Shown in pieces: positions 16,014 to 24,972 of a DNA stretch of 45,543 nt. The first letter of the stretch is position 1. Every line of letters begins with the position of its first letter. Origin of the DNA: Actinomadura sp. GC306 (GTDB lineage Bacteria; Actinomycetota; Actinomycetes; Streptosporangiales; Streptosporangiaceae); contig NZ_SMKM01000020.1 of the NCBI RefSeq assembly GCF_004348665.1, forward strand, positions 1 to 45,543. Reading direction: 5' to 3'. The position numbers were made by a program, and so were the translations under genes. The notes beneath the pieces were generated by a model. The model was given only the letters and a program-made list of their open reading frames with translations. It was not told the DNA's origin and did not search any database.

Positions 16014-16755
16014 TGGCGGACGTGCACGCTCTCGCGGCGAGGCTGGACGACGCGGCCCGGGACGTCCGCGCGATCCCGCGGCTCACCGAGGAGGCGCCGC
16101 TCGACGAGGCCGCCGCCTATGCCGTGCAGCGCGCGGGGATCGAGCTGCGCCGCCGCAGGGGCGAGCGGCTCGCCGGGGTGAAGATGGGCTTCACCAGCCG
16201 GGCCAAGATGGTGCAGATGGGCGTGGACGACGTCATCTGGGGCCTGCTCACCGACCGGATGCTCGCCGAGTCGTCGGTGGACGTCTCCGGCCTCATCCAC
16301 CCCCGGATCGAGCCGGAGATCGCCTACCTGATCGGGCGGGAGGTCCGTTCCCCCGCCGAGGCCGAGTCGGCCGTGGCCGGCGTCGCGGTCGGGTTCGAGG
16401 TGCTCGACTCCCGGTACGCCGACTTCAAGTTCACGCTCCCCGACGTCATCGCCGACAACGCGTCCGCCGCGCGGTTCGGGTTCGGCGCCTGGCACCCGCC
16501 CCGCGACGTGTCGAACATCGGCCTGCTCGTGGAGATCGACGGGCGGACCGTGCAGACCGGCTCGTCCGCCGCGATCCTCGGCGACCCGGCGCGGTCGCTG
16601 CGGGCGGCGGCGCGGGTCGCGCTCGGCGCCGGGATGACGCTCGAACCGGGCTGGATCGTCCTCGCGGGCGCCGCGACGGCCGCGGTGCCGCTGCCGAAGG
16701 ACGCGCACGTCCGCGTCACCGGAGCTGGGCTGGGCGCCGTGGAGGTCACGACGTG

Positions 16756-16756
<1 letters not shown>
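16013..16756 (+). CDS. nbaG: 4-oxalocrotonate decarboxylase
   Basis: A 247-residue paralogue of the preceding hydratase. The segment [29 protein letters not shown] is typical of the XylI/NbaG decarboxylases, and [16 protein letters not shown] carries the metal-binding acidic residues. It converts 4-oxalocrotonate (2-oxohex-3-enedioate) to 2-oxopent-4-enoate, the substrate of the neighbour; the two enzymes of this type usually form a complex so that the unstable intermediate is channelled. Its ATG overlaps the preceding stop by one base and is preceded by GGGGAGGAG. Confidence 0.85.
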
Positions 16757-17768
<1,012 letters not shown>

Positions 17769-17778
17769 CGGTGATCCC

Positions 17779-18804
17779 GTGACCGTCATCGACGTCCACG
17801 CCCACGTCTTCCCGCGGCTCGGCCGCGACGAGGGCCGCGTGCTCACCGGTGAGGGCGAGCCGTGGCTGCGCGTCGACGGCGCCGGCACCGGCATGATGAT
17901 GTGCGGCGACGAGGAGTACCGGCCGGTCCGGGAGGGGCTCTGGGAGCCCGCCCGGCGGCTCGCCGACATGGACGCCGCGGGCGTGGACGTCCAAGCGGTC
18001 TCGTCCACGCCGCTGATGTTCGGGTACGCGGCCGAGCCGTCCCGCGCCGCCGACTGGTGCGACCTGGTGAACGACCGCATCCTCGCGTTCTGCGCGGACG
18101 CCCCCGGCCGGCTGCTGCCGCTGTGCCAGGTCCCGCTGCAGGACCCGGCGCTCGCCTGCGAGGTCGCGTCCCGCGCGGCGGCGGCCGGGCACCGCGGCGT
18201 GCACATCGGCAACCACGTCGGCGACCGCAACCTCGACGACGAGGGGATCACCGCGTTCCTGGCGCACTGCGCCCGGATCGGGCTGCCGGTCCTGGCGCAC
18301 CCGTGGGACATGCTCGGCGCGGACCGGATGCGCGGCCACATGCTGCCGTGGCTGTCGGGGATGCCCGCCGAGACGCAGCTGAGCATCCTCGGGCTGATGC
18401 TGTCCGGCGCGTTCGAGCGCATCCCGGCGTCGCTGCGGCTGTGCTTCTGCCACGGGGGCGGCAGCTTCGCCTTCCTGCTCGGCCGGGCCGACAACGCCTG
18501 GCACCGGCGCGACATCGTCCGCGCCGACTCGCCGCGCCCCCCGTCGGAGTACGTCGACCGCTTCCACGTCGACTCCGCCGTGTTCGACCCCCGCGCGCTC
18601 CGCCTGCTCATCGACGTGATGGGCGTGGAGCGCGTGATGCTCGGCACCGACTACCCGTTCCCGCTGGGGGAGGAGGACCCGGGCGCGGCCATCCGGGCCT
18701 GCCCCGGGCTGGACGACGCCGAACGCGCGCTCCTGCTCGGCGGCAACGCGCGGGACTTCTTCGCGCCGGCGGAGCTGCCCGCCGCGACGATGACGGCGCC
18801 TTGA
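17779..18804 (+). CDS. nbaD: 2-amino-3-carboxymuconate 6-semialdehyde decarboxylase (ACMSD)
   Basis: A 341-residue amidohydrolase-superfamily decarboxylase. Zinc ligands are His7 and His9 (DVHAHVF), a His in LAHPWDMLG, and an Asp in MLGTDYPFPLGE. The segment CFCHGGGSFAFLLGRADNAW is characteristic of ACMSD. It decarboxylates the product of the adjacent dioxygenase, steering carbon away from quinolinate/NAD and towards 2-aminomuconate. GTG start ten bases after the dioxygenase stop. Length and motifs are normal. Confidence 0.93.
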   Translation: MTVIDVHAHVFPRLGRDEGRVLTGEGEPWLRVDGAGTGMMMCGDEEYRPVREGLWEPARRLADMDAAGVDVQAVSSTPLMFGYAAEPSRAADWCDLVNDRILAFCADAPGRLLPLCQVPLQDPALACEVASRAAAAGHRGVHIGNHVGDRNLDDEGITAFLAHCARIGLPVLAHPWDMLGADRMRGHMLPWLSGMPAETQLSILGLMLSGAFERIPASLRLCFCHGGGSFAFLLGRADNAWHRRDIVRADSPRPPSEYVDRFHVDSAVFDPRALRLLIDVMGVERVMLGTDYPFPLGEEDPGAAIRACPGLDDAERALLLGGNARDFFAPAELPAATMTAP

Positions 18805-18832
18805 ACGACGACGCTTGAACAAGGACACCTCG

Positions 18833-18859
18833 ATGACGACCCAGGGGAGGGGCGAGTGA
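18833..18859 (+). CDS. Eight-codon minicistron upstream of kynureninase
   Basis: ATG at 18833 is preceded by AAGGA (18821-18825) at good spacing and opens an 8-codon frame (MTTQGRGE) whose stop overlaps the GTG start of kynU (GTGA). It fills the only real gap (51 bases) in the operon. It may couple kynU translation to upstream ribosomes or be the relic of a lost gene; two CTTGAAC copies (18800-18806, 18814-18820) lie just upstream. It may also be chance. Confidence 0.3.
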   Translation: MTTQGRGE

Positions 18860-20106
18860 CGGCCGAGGAGGAGGCGCGGCGGCTCGACGAGACCGACCCG
18901 CTGCCCACGCTGCGCGGTGAGTTCCTCGTCCCGCCCGCCCCCGGCGGGGAGTACGAGGAGGCCGCCTACTTCGCCGGCAACTCCCTCGGGCTTCAGCCGA
19001 GGGCCGTGGCCGGACGGCTCCGCGAGGAGCTCGACGACTGGGCGCGGCTCGCCGTGGAGGGCCACACGCGGGCACGCCGCCCCTGGGTGGACTACCACGA
19101 GCTGCTGCGCGAGCCCGCGGCCCGCCTCGTCGGCGCGCTGCCGCACGAGGTCGTCGCCATGAACTCGCTGACGGTCAACCTGCACCTGATGATGGCGAGC
19201 TTCTACCGGCCCGCCGGGGACCGCACCCGCATCGTGATCGAGGACTCGGCGTTCCCCTCCGACTCCTACGCCGTCGCCAGCCAGGCGGTCCACCACGGCC
19301 TCGACCCGGCCGCGACCGTGGTCCGGCTGGAACCCCGCCCCGGCGAGGACGAGCTGCGCACCGAGGACGTCGTCGCCTTCCTCGAACGCGAGGGCGGCAC
19401 GGTCGCGCTCGTCCTGCTCGGCGGCGTCAACTACCTCACCGGGCAGCTCATGGACATGCCCGCGATCACCAAGGCGGGCCGCGCCGCCGGCGCCGTGGTC
19501 GGCTGGGACCTCGCGCACGCCGCCGGGAACGTCCCGCTGCGCCTGCACGACTGGGACGTCGACTTCGCCGCCTGGTGCACCTACAAGTACCTCAACTCCG
19601 GGCCGGGCGCGGTCGCCGGGTGCTTCGTCCACGAGCGGCACGTCCGGGACGCGTCCGTGCCGAAGCTGGCCGGCTGGTGGGGCACCGACCCGGCCGTCCG
19701 GTTCCGGATGGACCCCGCCATCGCCCCGCCCGCCTCCGCCGACGCGTGGCAGCTGTCCAACCCGCCGATCATGGCTCTCGCGCCGGTGCTGGCGTCCCTG
19801 GAGATCTTCGACCGGGCCGGGATGGACGCGCTGCGCGCCAAGAGCGAACGGCTCACCGGCTACCTCGCCGCCCGCCTCGCGGAGACCGGCGCGCGGATCA
19901 TCACCCCGGCCGACCCGGCGGCGCGCGGCGCCCAGCTCTCGCTGCGGGTGGCCGACGCGGGCGGGCTCGTCCGGCGGCTCGCCGAGGCCCGCGGGGTGGT
20001 CGCCGACGCACGCGAACCCGATGTCGTCCGCCTCGCGCCCGCCCCGCTGTACTGCACCTTCCACGACTGCCACCGCGCCGCCGAGGCCCTGCGGGATCTT
20101 GTTTAG
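18856..20106 (+). CDS. kynU: Kynureninase
   Basis: A 416-residue PLP enzyme of the aminotransferase class V fold. It cleaves kynurenine to anthranilate, or 3-hydroxykynurenine to 3-hydroxyanthranilate, plus alanine. Visible landmarks are YFAGNSLGLQPRA, the variant PWVDYHELL, SLTVNLHLMMASFYRP, the cofactor Asp218 in VVGWDLAHAAGN with His221, and the Schiff-base Lys244 in WCTYKYLNSGPGA. Because the rest of the operon degrades 3-hydroxyanthranilate, 3-hydroxykynurenine is the expected substrate. GTG start with GGGGAGG at 18844-18850. It is the last gene of the operon. Confidence 0.95.
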   Translation: MTAEEEARRLDETDPLPTLRGEFLVPPAPGGEYEEAAYFAGNSLGLQPRAVAGRLREELDDWARLAVEGHTRARRPWVDYHELLREPAARLVGALPHEVVAMNSLTVNLHLMMASFYRPAGDRTRIVIEDSAFPSDSYAVASQAVHHGLDPAATVVRLEPRPGEDELRTEDVVAFLEREGGTVALVLLGGVNYLTGQLMDMPAITKAGRAAGAVVGWDLAHAAGNVPLRLHDWDVDFAAWCTYKYLNSGPGAVAGCFVHERHVRDASVPKLAGWWGTDPAVRFRMDPAIAPPASADAWQLSNPPIMALAPVLASLEIFDRAGMDALRAKSERLTGYLAARLAETGARIITPADPAARGAQLSLRVADAGGLVRRLAEARGVVADAREPDVVRLAPAPLYCTFHDCHRAAEALRDLV

Positions 20107-20299
20107 GAGTGTCGGTGCATAGGGTGCCCCCGCATCGGGTAGGTTCGGTTCCGTTGCACGATGGCGCCCGGTCAGGCCGGCCGGGAGTCAGGCAGTCTCA
20201 ATGCGTTTTCTCCGGGTGACCGGCGGACGTGAGATGAGTCCGCTTGCAGCCCGGTCCGCCGCCCGGCGGGCCGGTGAGTAACACCCGAAGGGAAAGACC
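20107..20299 (+). promoter_or_regulatory. Upstream/5' leader region of the cold-shock gene
   Basis: A 193-base non-coding stretch lies between kynU and the cold-shock gene. TAGGGT (20122-20127) and TAGGTT (20140-20145) are possible -10 boxes; the latter would give a leader of about 150 bases, as is common for cold-shock mRNAs. I see no terminator for the kyn operon that I can defend. Confidence 0.3.
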
Positions 20300-20503
20300 A
20301 TGGCCGAAGGCACCGTGAAGTGGTTCAACTCCGAGAAGGGCTTCGGGTTCATCGCGCCCGACGGCGGCGGCCCGGACGTGTTCGTCCACTACTCGGCGAT
20401 CACCACCAACGGCTACCGCAGCCTGGACGAGAACCAGCGGGTCTCGTTCGAGATCACCCAGGGCCAGAAGGGCCCGCAGGCCGAGGGCGTCTCCCCGCTC
20501 TAG
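20300..20503 (+). CDS. Cold-shock protein (CspA family)
   Basis: A 67-residue single cold-shock domain that binds single-stranded RNA or DNA. The two RNA-binding motifs are present: RNP1 as KGFGFIAPD and RNP2 as VFVHYSAI, with the leading [12 protein letters not shown]. Length and sequence match the actinobacterial CspA/ScoF group. GAAGGGAAAG precedes the ATG. It is followed 19 bases later by a strong terminator, so it is a single-gene unit. Confidence 0.95.
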   Translation: MAEGTVKWFNSEKGFGFIAPDGGGPDVFVHYSAITTNGYRSLDENQRVSFEITQGQKGPQAEGVSPL

Positions 20504-20522
20504 GACCCGCGCGAGTTCACTG

Positions 20523-20551
20523 AGGCCGGGGACGCACGCCGTCCCCGGCCT
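20523..20551 (+). terminator. Intrinsic terminator after the cold-shock gene
   Basis: AGGCCGGGGACG (20523-20534) and CGTCCCCGGCCT (20540-20551) form a perfect 12-bp stem with a 5-base loop, followed by TTTC. It can also serve the convergent TetR gene ending at 20581. Confidence 0.85.
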
Positions 20552-20580
20552 TTCGCGTGCCCGCCGTGCCCGCCCCGGGG

Positions 20581-21249
20581 CTACTCCCTGGGGAGCCGCT
20601 CGCCGGTGCGCAGCCGGTCGAGGCCGAGCCAGATGAACTCGATCGCCATCTGCTCGGCGCGCTCGCGCGGGGTGTCGGGGTGCTCCAGCCACCACGACAC
20701 CATCGACAGCATCGACCCGTACATTAGGGGGACGAGGAGCCGCGCGCGCCGCTCGTTCACCGCGAGCGCCGCCGGGGACAGCTTCGGGTCGGCGCGGCGG
20801 CGGCGCAGCAGCAGGTCGGCGAACGCGCCGCCGAGGCGGTCGCGGAGCTCGCGCAGCTCGACCCCGACGTCGTCGGGCTTGTCGAGGTGCCGGATCACCA
20901 GCGCCCACGCGTCCGGCTCGTCGGTGGCGTAGTCGAACAGCACCCGGATCATCGCCCGGATCCCGTCGGGCGAGCCGCGCTCGGCGAGCACCGCCTCGTT
21001 CAGCCGGGCCGTCAGCTCGGCGACGATCGCCTCGGTGACCTCGGCGAACAGCTCCTCCTTCGAGGTGAAGTGCTGGTACAGCAGCGCCTTGGACACCTGC
21101 GCGGCGGCGGCCACGTGCTCCATCTGCGTCAGGTGGTAGCCGCGGCGGCCGAACTCCTCCAGCGCCACCTGGAGCAGCTGCTCGCGCCGCCGGGCGTACG
21201 GCATCCGCCGCCGCACGCCCGGCTCGCGCTCCCCCGTGCCGTCGGTCAT
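20581..21249 (-). CDS. TetR-family regulator of the acyl-CoA dehydrogenase locus
   Basis: A 222-residue regulator. The helix-turn-helix (about residues 18-64) reads [51 protein letters not shown]; the rest is an all-helical ligand domain. The start is the ATG at 21249, overlapping the stop of the upstream acyl-CoA dehydrogenase gene by four bases (ATGA), so it is the second gene of that operon. The 22-bp palindrome between the dehydrogenase and the divergent SDR is its probable operator. The effector is probably an acyl-CoA or related degradation intermediate, by analogy with other TetR proteins beside FadE genes. Confidence 0.9.
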   Translation of the reverse strand: MTDGTGEREPGVRRRMPYARRREQLLQVALEEFGRRGYHLTQMEHVAAAAQVSKALLYQHFTSKEELFAEVTEAIVAELTARLNEAVLAERGSPDGIRAMIRVLFDYATDEPDAWALVIRHLDKPDDVGVELRELRDRLGGAFADLLLRRRRADPKLSPAALAVNERRARLLVPLMYGSMLSMVSWWLEHPDTPRERAEQMAIEFIWLGLDRLRTGERLPRE

Positions 21250-22469
21250 GCGTCGGCGTACTTGCCCAGTTCGGCGCGGGCCACGGAGCGGACGTGGACC
21301 TCGTCGGGGCCGTCGGCGAGGCGCAGCGTCCGCAGGCCCGCCCACATGGCGGCGAGCGGGGTGTCGGCGCTGACGCCGGCGCCGCCGTGCACCTGGATCG
21401 CCCGGTCGACGACCTCCAGCGCGACCCGCGGCGCGATCACCTTGATCGCCGCGACCTCGGACCGGGCGGCCTGCACGCCGTGCTTGTCGATCAGCCAGGC
21501 GGTCTTGAGGGTGAGCAGCCGGGCCTGGTCGATCGCCATCCGCGACTCGGCGATCTGCTGGCGGACGACGCCCTGCTTGGCGATCGGCCCGCCGAACGCC
21601 TCGCGCGACAGGGCACGCTTGCACATCAGCTCCAGCGCCCGCTCCGCGGCGCCGAGCGCGCGCATGCAGTGGTGGATGCGGCCGGGGCCGAGGCGCGCCT
21701 GGGCGATGGCGAAGCCGCCGCCCTCCTCCCCGATGAGGTTCTCCACCGGGACGCGGACGTCGGTGAAGGTGATCTCGCAGTGGCCGTGCTGGTCCTGGTA
21801 CCCGAACACGGGCAGCGACCGGATGATCTCGACCCCCGGCGTGTCGAACGGCACCAGCACCATCGACTGCTGCCGGTACGGGTGCCCGTCCGGGTCGGTC
21901 TTGCCCATCAGGATCATGATCTTGCAGCGCGGGTCGGCGGCGCCGGTGGTCCACCACTTGCGGCCGTTGATGACGTAGTGGTCGCCGTCGCGGACGATGC
22001 TGGTGGAGATGTTCTTGGCGTCGGAGCTGGCCACGTCCGGCTCCGTCATGGCGAACGCGCTGCGGATCTCGCCGTTCAGCAGCGGCTTGAGCCAGCGCTC
22101 CTTCTGCTCGGGCGTCCCGAACAGGTGCAGGACCTCCATGTTGCCGGTGTCGGGGGCCGCGCAATTGACGGCCTCGGGCGCGAGCTCGACGGACCGGCCC
22201 GTCACCTCGGCGAGGGACGCGTAGTCGGTGACCGACAGGCCGTGGGCCGGGTCGTCGCTGTCGGGCAGGAAGAGGTTCCAGAGGCCGCGCTTGCGCGCCT
22301 CGGCCTTGAGTTCCTCCACGATCTGGGGCAGGTGGTGCTCGCGCCCCGCGGCCCGCAACTCCGCCCGCTGGGCCTCGTACACCGGCTCCGCCGGGTACAC
22401 GTGGGAGTCCATGAAGTCATTGAGGCGGCCGAGGTGCTCCTGGGCGCGCTCGCTCAAACCGAAGTCCAT
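21246..22469 (-). CDS. Acyl-CoA dehydrogenase (FadE/ACAD10-11-like)
   Basis: A 407-residue flavoprotein that introduces an alpha-beta double bond into an acyl-CoA. Recognisable segments are [18 protein letters not shown] (FAD/substrate loop), [52 protein letters not shown] and the C-terminal [16 protein letters not shown]. The histidine-rich RIHHCMR block and the domain order point to the ACAD10/11-like branch. Length is normal. TACTCT lies six bases before the ATG, so the mRNA is probably leaderless, and the palindromic operator overlaps that box. It heads a two-gene operon with TetR. The chain-length substrate is unknown. Confidence 0.92.
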   Translation of the reverse strand: MDFGLSERAQEHLGRLNDFMDSHVYPAEPVYEAQRAELRAAGREHHLPQIVEELKAEARKRGLWNLFLPDSDDPAHGLSVTDYASLAEVTGRSVELAPEAVNCAAPDTGNMEVLHLFGTPEQKERWLKPLLNGEIRSAFAMTEPDVASSDAKNISTSIVRDGDHYVINGRKWWTTGAADPRCKIMILMGKTDPDGHPYRQQSMVLVPFDTPGVEIIRSLPVFGYQDQHGHCEITFTDVRVPVENLIGEEGGGFAIAQARLGPGRIHHCMRALGAAERALELMCKRALSREAFGGPIAKQGVVRQQIAESRMAIDQARLLTLKTAWLIDKHGVQAARSEVAAIKVIAPRVALEVVDRAIQVHGGAGVSADTPLAAMWAGLRTLRLADGPDEVHVRSVARAELGKYADA

Positions 22470-22477
22470 TCCGCTAG

Positions 22478-22499
22478 AGTAACTGACGAGTCAGTTACT
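22478..22499. promoter_or_regulatory. 22-bp palindromic operator between fadE-like and SDR genes
   Basis: AGTAACTGAC (22478-22487) and GTCAGTTACT (22490-22499) form perfect 10-bp arms around GA. The palindrome overlaps the candidate -10 box (TACTCT, minus strand, 22476-22481) of the acyl-CoA dehydrogenase and lies 16 bases before the SDR start. It is the likely binding site of the TetR encoded in the same locus. Confidence 0.85.
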
Positions 22500-22515
22500 T
22501 GGTGAGGGGAGTCCC

Positions 22516-23274
22516 ATGGCAGTCGACGACCGCGGCTTCGACGGCACCGGCAAGGTCGCGCTGATCACGGGCGGAGCCAACGGCATCGGGGCCGCGGTGG
22601 CGCGCCGGCTGGCCGCGGACGGCGCCCGGGTGGTGCTGGCCGACGTCGACACGGAGGCCGGGACGGAGCTCGCGAAGGAGCTGGACGGCGCCTTCGTCCG
22701 CTGCGACGTCCGCGAGCCCGAAGAGAGCGAGGCCGCCGTCGCGGCCGCCGTCGAGCGCTTCGGCGGCCTGGACGTGGCGTTCCTCAACGCCGGCGTCGCC
22801 GGCGGGGGCGGGGTCGGCGACGCCTTCGACCTCGCCGCCTACCGGCGGGCCATGGGCATCAACCTCGACGGCGTCTTCTTCGGCGTGCACGCCGCGCTGC
22901 CCGCGCTGCGCGCCCGCGGCGGCGGCGACATCGTCGCCACCGCCAGCATGGCCGCGCTCACCGCCACGCCGTTCGACCCCGTCTACGGGGCGAACAAGGC
23001 GGCCGTGGTCGGGCTCGTCCGCGCGCTCGGCCCCACCCTCGCCGAGGAGGGCATCCGGGTGAACGCGCTGTGCCCCTCGTTCGCCGACACCGACATCCTC
23101 GCCTCGCTGAAGGGGCATCTCCAGGAGACCGGGTTCCCCATCCTGGAGGTGGCCGACGTCGTCGAGGCGTTCATGCGCGTGCTCGCCGCGGACGGGACGG
23201 GGGAGGCCTGGTACGTGGTCCCGGGGCGCCCGTCCGAGCCGTTCAAGTTCCGCGGCGTCCCCGGCCCGCGCTGA
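22516..23274 (+). CDS. Short-chain dehydrogenase/reductase
   Basis: A 252-residue NAD(P)-dependent SDR. Cofactor motif TGGANGIG (about residues 19-26), acidic ADVD after the second strand favouring NAD, LNAG at the structural core, catalytic Ser in ATASMAALT and YGANK for the Tyr/Lys pair. It is divergent from the acyl-CoA dehydrogenase and shares its palindrome, so it is probably co-regulated, perhaps as a 3-hydroxyacyl-CoA or alcohol dehydrogenase in the same degradation route. GAGGGGAG precedes the ATG. Confidence 0.9.
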   Translation: MAVDDRGFDGTGKVALITGGANGIGAAVARRLAADGARVVLADVDTEAGTELAKELDGAFVRCDVREPEESEAAVAAAVERFGGLDVAFLNAGVAGGGGVGDAFDLAAYRRAMGINLDGVFFGVHAALPALRARGGGDIVATASMAALTATPFDPVYGANKAAVVGLVRALGPTLAEEGIRVNALCPSFADTDILASLKGHLQETGFPILEVADVVEAFMRVLAADGTGEAWYVVPGRPSEPFKFRGVPGPR

Positions 23275-23304
23275 ACACCGGACCACCGACCGCACAGGAG
23301 AACC

Positions 23305-24261
23305 ATGCGCGCCATACAGATCACCGAGTTCGGCGGGCCCGAGGTGCTCACCGTCACCGAGCTGCCCGACCCCGAGGCCGGGCCGGGCCACCTGCTGATC
23401 GACGTGTCGCGGGCCGGGGTCAACTACGCCGACACCCACCAGGCCGAGAACAGCTACCTCGCGGAGTCCGCGCTGCCGCTGGTCCCGGGCGGCGAGGTCG
23501 TCGGCACGACCGCGGACGGCCGCCGCGTCGTCGCGCTCGTCGGCACCGGCGGCTACGCCGAGAAGGCCGTCGCGCCCGAGGCACGCGCCTGGGACGTCCC
23601 GGACGGCATCGACGACCGCACCGCCCTGGCCATGGTCGTCCAGGGCGCCTCGGCGTGGATCCTGCTCCGCCGCAGCGTCCACCTCGCACCCGGGGAGTCC
23701 GTCGTCGTGCACGCCGCCGCGGGCGGTGTCGGCAGCCTCGCCGTCCAGCTCGCCAAGGCATGGGGCGCGGGGCGCGTCATCGCGACCGCGTCGTCGCAGG
23801 ACAAGCGCGACCTCGCCCTCGAACTCGGCGCCGACGCCGCGGTCGACCCCGGCGAGCCCGACCTCAAGGCCGCGCTCATCGAGGCCAACGAGGGCAGGCG
23901 GGTGGACACCGTCCTGGAGATGACCGGCGGGAGCGTCACCGACCAGAGCCTGCGCGCCCTCGCCCCGTTCGGGCGCCTCGCCTTCTACGGCATGGCGTCG
24001 CGGAAGGAGCCGTCGCCCGTGCGGCCCGCCACGCTGATGAGCCACTCCACCACGATCGCCGGCATGTGGCTGGCGCACGTCTTCCAGCTCCCCGGGGACG
24101 TGATGCGGACCGCCCTCGGCGAACTGTTCGGCCTTGCCGCGGACGGGCGGCTCCGCGTGGTCGGCGGCGGCGAGTACGGCCTCACCGAGGCCAGGCGCGC
24201 CCACGAGGACATGCGCGCCCGCCGCACGACCGGCAAGCTCGTCCTCGACCCGTCGCGCTGA
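23305..24261 (+). CDS. Zinc-independent alcohol dehydrogenase / NADPH:quinone oxidoreductase-like (MDR family)
   Basis: A 318-residue medium-chain dehydrogenase/reductase. It starts MRAIQITEFGGPEVL, typical of the quinone oxidoreductase group; zinc-ligand cysteines are absent. The nucleotide-binding motif is HAAAGGVGSLAVQLAKAWGA (about residues 134-153), followed by ATASSQDKRDLALELGADAAVD. It lies 30 bases after the SDR with GGAG before the ATG, so the two are an operon. Likely an NADPH-dependent enoyl or quinone reductase; the substrate is unknown. Confidence 0.88.
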   Translation: MRAIQITEFGGPEVLTVTELPDPEAGPGHLLIDVSRAGVNYADTHQAENSYLAESALPLVPGGEVVGTTADGRRVVALVGTGGYAEKAVAPEARAWDVPDGIDDRTALAMVVQGASAWILLRRSVHLAPGESVVVHAAAGGVGSLAVQLAKAWGAGRVIATASSQDKRDLALELGADAAVDPGEPDLKAALIEANEGRRVDTVLEMTGGSVTDQSLRALAPFGRLAFYGMASRKEPSPVRPATLMSHSTTIAGMWLAHVFQLPGDVMRTALGELFGLAADGRLRVVGGGEYGLTEARRAHEDMRARRTTGKLVLDPSR

Positions 24262-24273
24262 GAACCCCCCGGG

Positions 24274-24948
24274 TCAGCCCACGAGACCGTTCTCGTAGGC
24301 GTACACGACGGCCTGCGTCCGGTCGCGCAGCGCGAGCTTGGTCAGCACGTGCCCGACGTGCGTCTTGACCGTCTGCTCGGCCAGCACCAGCTCCGCGGCG
24401 ATCTCGGCGTTGGACAGCCCGCGCGCCATGAGCCGCAGGACGTCCAGCTCGCGCGGCGTCAGCCCCGCGGTCGCGTTCGGGCTGGGCCGCTGGTGCCGCC
24501 GCCGGCGCGCGAAGTCGCCGATCAGCCGCCGGGTGATCGACGGGGCGAGCAGCGCGTCGCCGGACGCGACGACCCGCACGCCGTTCACCAGGTCGGCGGC
24601 GGAGGCGTCCTTCAGCAGGAACCCGCTGGCCCCGGCGCCGAGCGCCTCGTAGACGTACTCGTCCAGGTCGAACGTCGTCAGCACGAGGACCTTCGGCCGC
24701 ACGTCGGCGGGGTCGGTGCCGGGGACCGGCGCGCCGATCAGCTCGGCGGTCGCGGCGAGCCCGTCCATCTCCGGCATCCGGATGTCCATCACGACCACGT
24801 CGGGGTCGAGCCGGCGGGCCATCTCCACCGCCTCGCGGCCGTCGCCCGCCTGCCCGATCACCTCGATCCCCGGGTCGGAGGACAGCAGCGCCGCGAGCCC
24901 GTCGCGGATCATGACCTGGTCGTCGGCGATCAGCACCCGAATCGTCAC
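24274..24948 (-). CDS. NarL/LuxR-type response regulator
   Basis: A 224-residue two-component regulator. Receiver domain (1-125) has the acidic pair Asp9-Asp10, phospho-acceptor Asp55 in VVMDIRMPEMDG, LTTF and the Lys in LLKDA. The C-terminal LuxR helix-turn-helix (about 160-224) reads LTPRELDVLRLMARGLSNAEIAAELVLAEQTVKTHVGHVLTKL. It is 24 bases downstream of its histidine kinase, with which it forms a pair. Regulon unknown. Confidence 0.95.
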   Translation of the reverse strand: MTIRVLIADDQVMIRDGLAALLSSDPGIEVIGQAGDGREAVEMARRLDPDVVVMDIRMPEMDGLAATAELIGAPVPGTDPADVRPKVLVLTTFDLDEYVYEALGAGASGFLLKDASAADLVNGVRVVASGDALLAPSITRRLIGDFARRRRHQRPSPNATAGLTPRELDVLRLMARGLSNAEIAAELVLAEQTVKTHVGHVLTKLALRDRTQAVVYAYENGLVG

Positions 24949-24972
24949 GGCAACACCCTAGAGCGCCGGGGA

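Noticed and set aside
20320..20523. Second 67-codon frame overlapping the cold-shock gene
   Set aside because: It is a frame shadow of the cold-shock gene with an Arg/Pro-rich translation and no domain.
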